A stretch of 64,000 nucleotides of DNA from Stieleria mannarensis (lineage in GTDB: Bacteria > Planctomycetota > Planctomycetia > Pirellulales > Pirellulaceae), in contig NZ_JACEHH010000009.1 in NCBI RefSeq assembly GCF_014154935.1, forward strand, positions 1 to 64,000, written 5' to 3'. Below the pieces are notes generated by a model. It was given only the letters and a program-made list of their open reading frames with translations, did no database searches and was not told the DNA's origin. Every line of letters starts with the position of its first letter. Within the stretch, counting starts at the first letter, position 1. Positions 62,911-64,000 of this stretch are shown in pieces. Both the position numbers and the translations under genes were made by a program.

Positions 62911-63090
62911 GGCAGAATGAGTCGGGGCAGAATAATGAACAGGCAAGACGGTTAGGGGCAAAACGATGTAGGCAAAACGATTGTGGGCAAAACGATGGGG
63001 GGCAGTGGTCTTGATTCACTGATCATTCTGCCCCGAATCATTCTGCCATCCCGCTTCCACAGTTGATTGTTTTGCCCCCATCGTATTGCC
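62911..63090. repeat. GGCAGAATGATG/GGCAAAACGATG array with inverted arms
   Basis: Plus-strand units (GGCAGAATGAGTCGG, then several GGCAAAACGATG-type units, 62911-63000) face minus-strand units (63025-63090). The outermost 23-bp arms 62911-62933 and 63025-63047 match as an inverted repeat with one mismatch. Lies between the convergent PPC and response-regulator genes. Confidence 0.88.
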
Positions 63091-63138
63091 GACCCTTGAT
63101 CGTCCGCGCTCGACAAGTTTTGGGGGAGGTGTGCGATA

Positions 63139-63504
63139 TCAATGCAGCGTTTGGTTCACCGCCTCGACCAATTCGTTTGGCGGAACGGGTTTGTGGAGGA
63201 TTTTCGATGCGCCCAGTTCGGTCGCGACTTTGACGACTTGTTTGTCAGCGTTTCCGCTGATCACGATGACGGGCAAATCGCAGTCGGTCGCGCGGAGTTG
63301 TCGCAACAGTTCCAATCCGCCGATACCTTGCAGCTGGACGTCCAGCAGCAGGCAACCGTGTTGCGAGGCGTCGTACACTTCCAGGAACGCTTCGGCCGAA
63401 TCAAAAGGTTCGGCCGGGATGTCGAAGGCGGTCAACAGTGCGCAGACCGAGTGGAGCGCCGCGGGATTGTCGTCGATGACGAAAACGGTCAATCGATTCG
63501 TCAT
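63139..63504 (-). CDS. Single-domain response regulator (receiver only)
   Basis: 121 residues, a receiver domain with no output domain. Phosphorylation site Asp55 (LLLDVQLQG), acidic pair Asp11-Asp12, Ser83 (VISGN) and Lys105 (HKPV) are all present. Sequence is FixJ-like. The start is one base after the histidine kinase stop, so the two genes are coupled. It likely passes phosphate on or affects an unknown partner. Confidence 0.92.
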   Translation of the reverse strand: MTNRLTVFVIDDNPAALHSVCALLTAFDIPAEPFDSAEAFLEVYDASQHGCLLLDVQLQGIGGLELLRQLRATDCDLPVIVISGNADKQVVKVATELGASKILHKPVPPNELVEAVNQTLH

Positions 63505-63505
63505 C

Positions 63506-64000
63506 TCAGCTACTCATCTGAAGGGTGGGGAAGGCGATACAGAATTCTGCGCCGCTGTCGTCCGATGCGATTCGTAAATGCCCATCGTGGGCGTCGAGAA
63601 TGGTTTGGCTGATGGCCAGTCCCATCCCCAACCCCTGCGCTTTGGTCGTGTAAAAAGGTTCTTTCAAATGATCGACGACGTCGAGTGCGACTCCCGGGCC
63701 GGAGTCTTTGATTGACACGGCGACTTCGCCCTCTCGGGTGGACGTGCAGATCCGAAGTTCACGGTGGTCTTGCTGATGTTCGCTCATCGCCTCCAGCGCG
63801 TTGCGGATCAGGTTGACCAGCACCTGCTGAATCTGAATCCGGTCTCCTGCCACCGCGGGAAGGTCGGGATCGAGTTGCAGCGTCACGTCGGCCCCCAGAC
63901 GCCGGGATTCGAACGACAACAGTTCGACGGTATCGTGGATCAACTCATTCAGGTCGATCGGGCACGATTTGGATTCGGTGTTGGCGACAAATCCTCGCAA
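63506..64000 (-). CDS. Sensor histidine kinase, C-terminal part (gene continues beyond window)
   Basis: The visible 164 residues hold part of the kinase core: helix region, then N box (QQVLVNLIRNALEAMSE), G1 (IKDSGPGV), F box (EPFYTTK) and G2 (GLGMGLAIS). The H box and input domains lie to the right of 64000 and cannot be judged. Partner response regulator is immediately downstream. Confidence 0.9.
   Translation of the reverse strand: MRGFVANTESKSCPIDLNELIHDTVELLSFESRRLGADVTLQLDPDLPAVAGDRIQIQQVLVNLIRNALEAMSEHQQDHRELRICTSTREGEVAVSIKDSGPGVALDVVDHLKEPFYTTKAQGLGMGLAISQTILDAHDGHLRIASDDSGAEFCIAFPTLQMSS

Overview
The window reads as chromosomal DNA of a marine-type planctomycete (Planctomycetota, most like Pirellulaceae such as Rhodopirellula or Rubripirellula relatives). 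The evidence is the DUF1549/DUF1553-DUF1501-PPC gene triad, two large membrane Ser/Thr kinases (one with WD40-like blades, one with TPR-like repeats), several ECF sigma factors and anti-sigma-like proteins, a PEP-CTERM protein, dockerin- and GEVED-bearing giant secreted proteins, and many short intergenic repeats. No rRNA, tRNA, transposase, prophage or CRISPR array was seen.

Layout. 1-12.9 kb: the 3' part of a giant dockerin/Ig-like/fibro-slime/RHS protein, then a cohesin-like PEP-CTERM protein. 12.9-17.9 kb: a WD40-type Ser/Thr kinase translationally coupled to an ECF sigma factor, and a divergent HTH-SnoaL regulator. This left part has visibly lower GC (about 52% in lines counted by hand) than the rest (upper 50s or more), so it may be an accessory block. 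17.9-18.5 kb holds nothing recognisable. 18.5-25.5 kb: PhoD-type phosphatase, GDPD-like phosphodiesterase, a large beta-helix/GEVED/dockerin protein and a small L7/L12-like membrane protein coupled to it. 25.7-34.2 kb: class II-like cytochrome c, a pyruvate/indolepyruvate decarboxylase-like ThDP enzyme, then xylulokinase, crotonase and a second kinase (TPR type) in one tight run. 34.3-38.5 kb: a solute-binding-like lipoprotein, a methyltransferase and an orphan anti-sigma-like protein. 38.8-42.2 kb: an ECF sigma factor with a YfbK-like vWA protein that carries an anti-sigma-like N-terminus. 42.4-45.6 kb: DegT-type sugar aminotransferase, cytidine deaminase and thymidine phosphorylase (pyrimidine salvage). 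45.7-49.3 kb: HtrA and Prc/Tsp envelope proteases. 49.4-52.4 kb: nagB-nagA (overlapping by 4 nt) and an exostosin-like glycosyltransferase. 52.6-57.1 kb: coiled-coil lipoprotein, small hypothetical protein, PP2C phosphatase, three-domain RidA/chorismatase-like protein. 57.1-62.9 kb: DUF1549/1553, DUF1501 and PPC-domain proteins. 63.1-64 kb: response regulator and the end of its histidine kinase.

Functionally the window joins envelope or surface proteins, phosphorylation and ECF signalling, and sugar/nucleoside salvage (xylulose, GlcNAc-6-P, pyrimidine nucleosides). Its most unusual trait is the intergenic DNA. Six of the eight convergent gene junctions carry inverted or arrayed repeats: a GGCAGAATGATG/GGCAAAACGATG family found at four loci, two REP-like hairpins of one family, a GGTARGAAGA inverted repeat, a plain 9-bp stem-loop, and facing GTTTCRG and CTCCCAR heptamer arrays with G-quadruplex potential. 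A separate 23-bp REPIN-like pair lies upstream of the coiled-coil lipoprotein gene.
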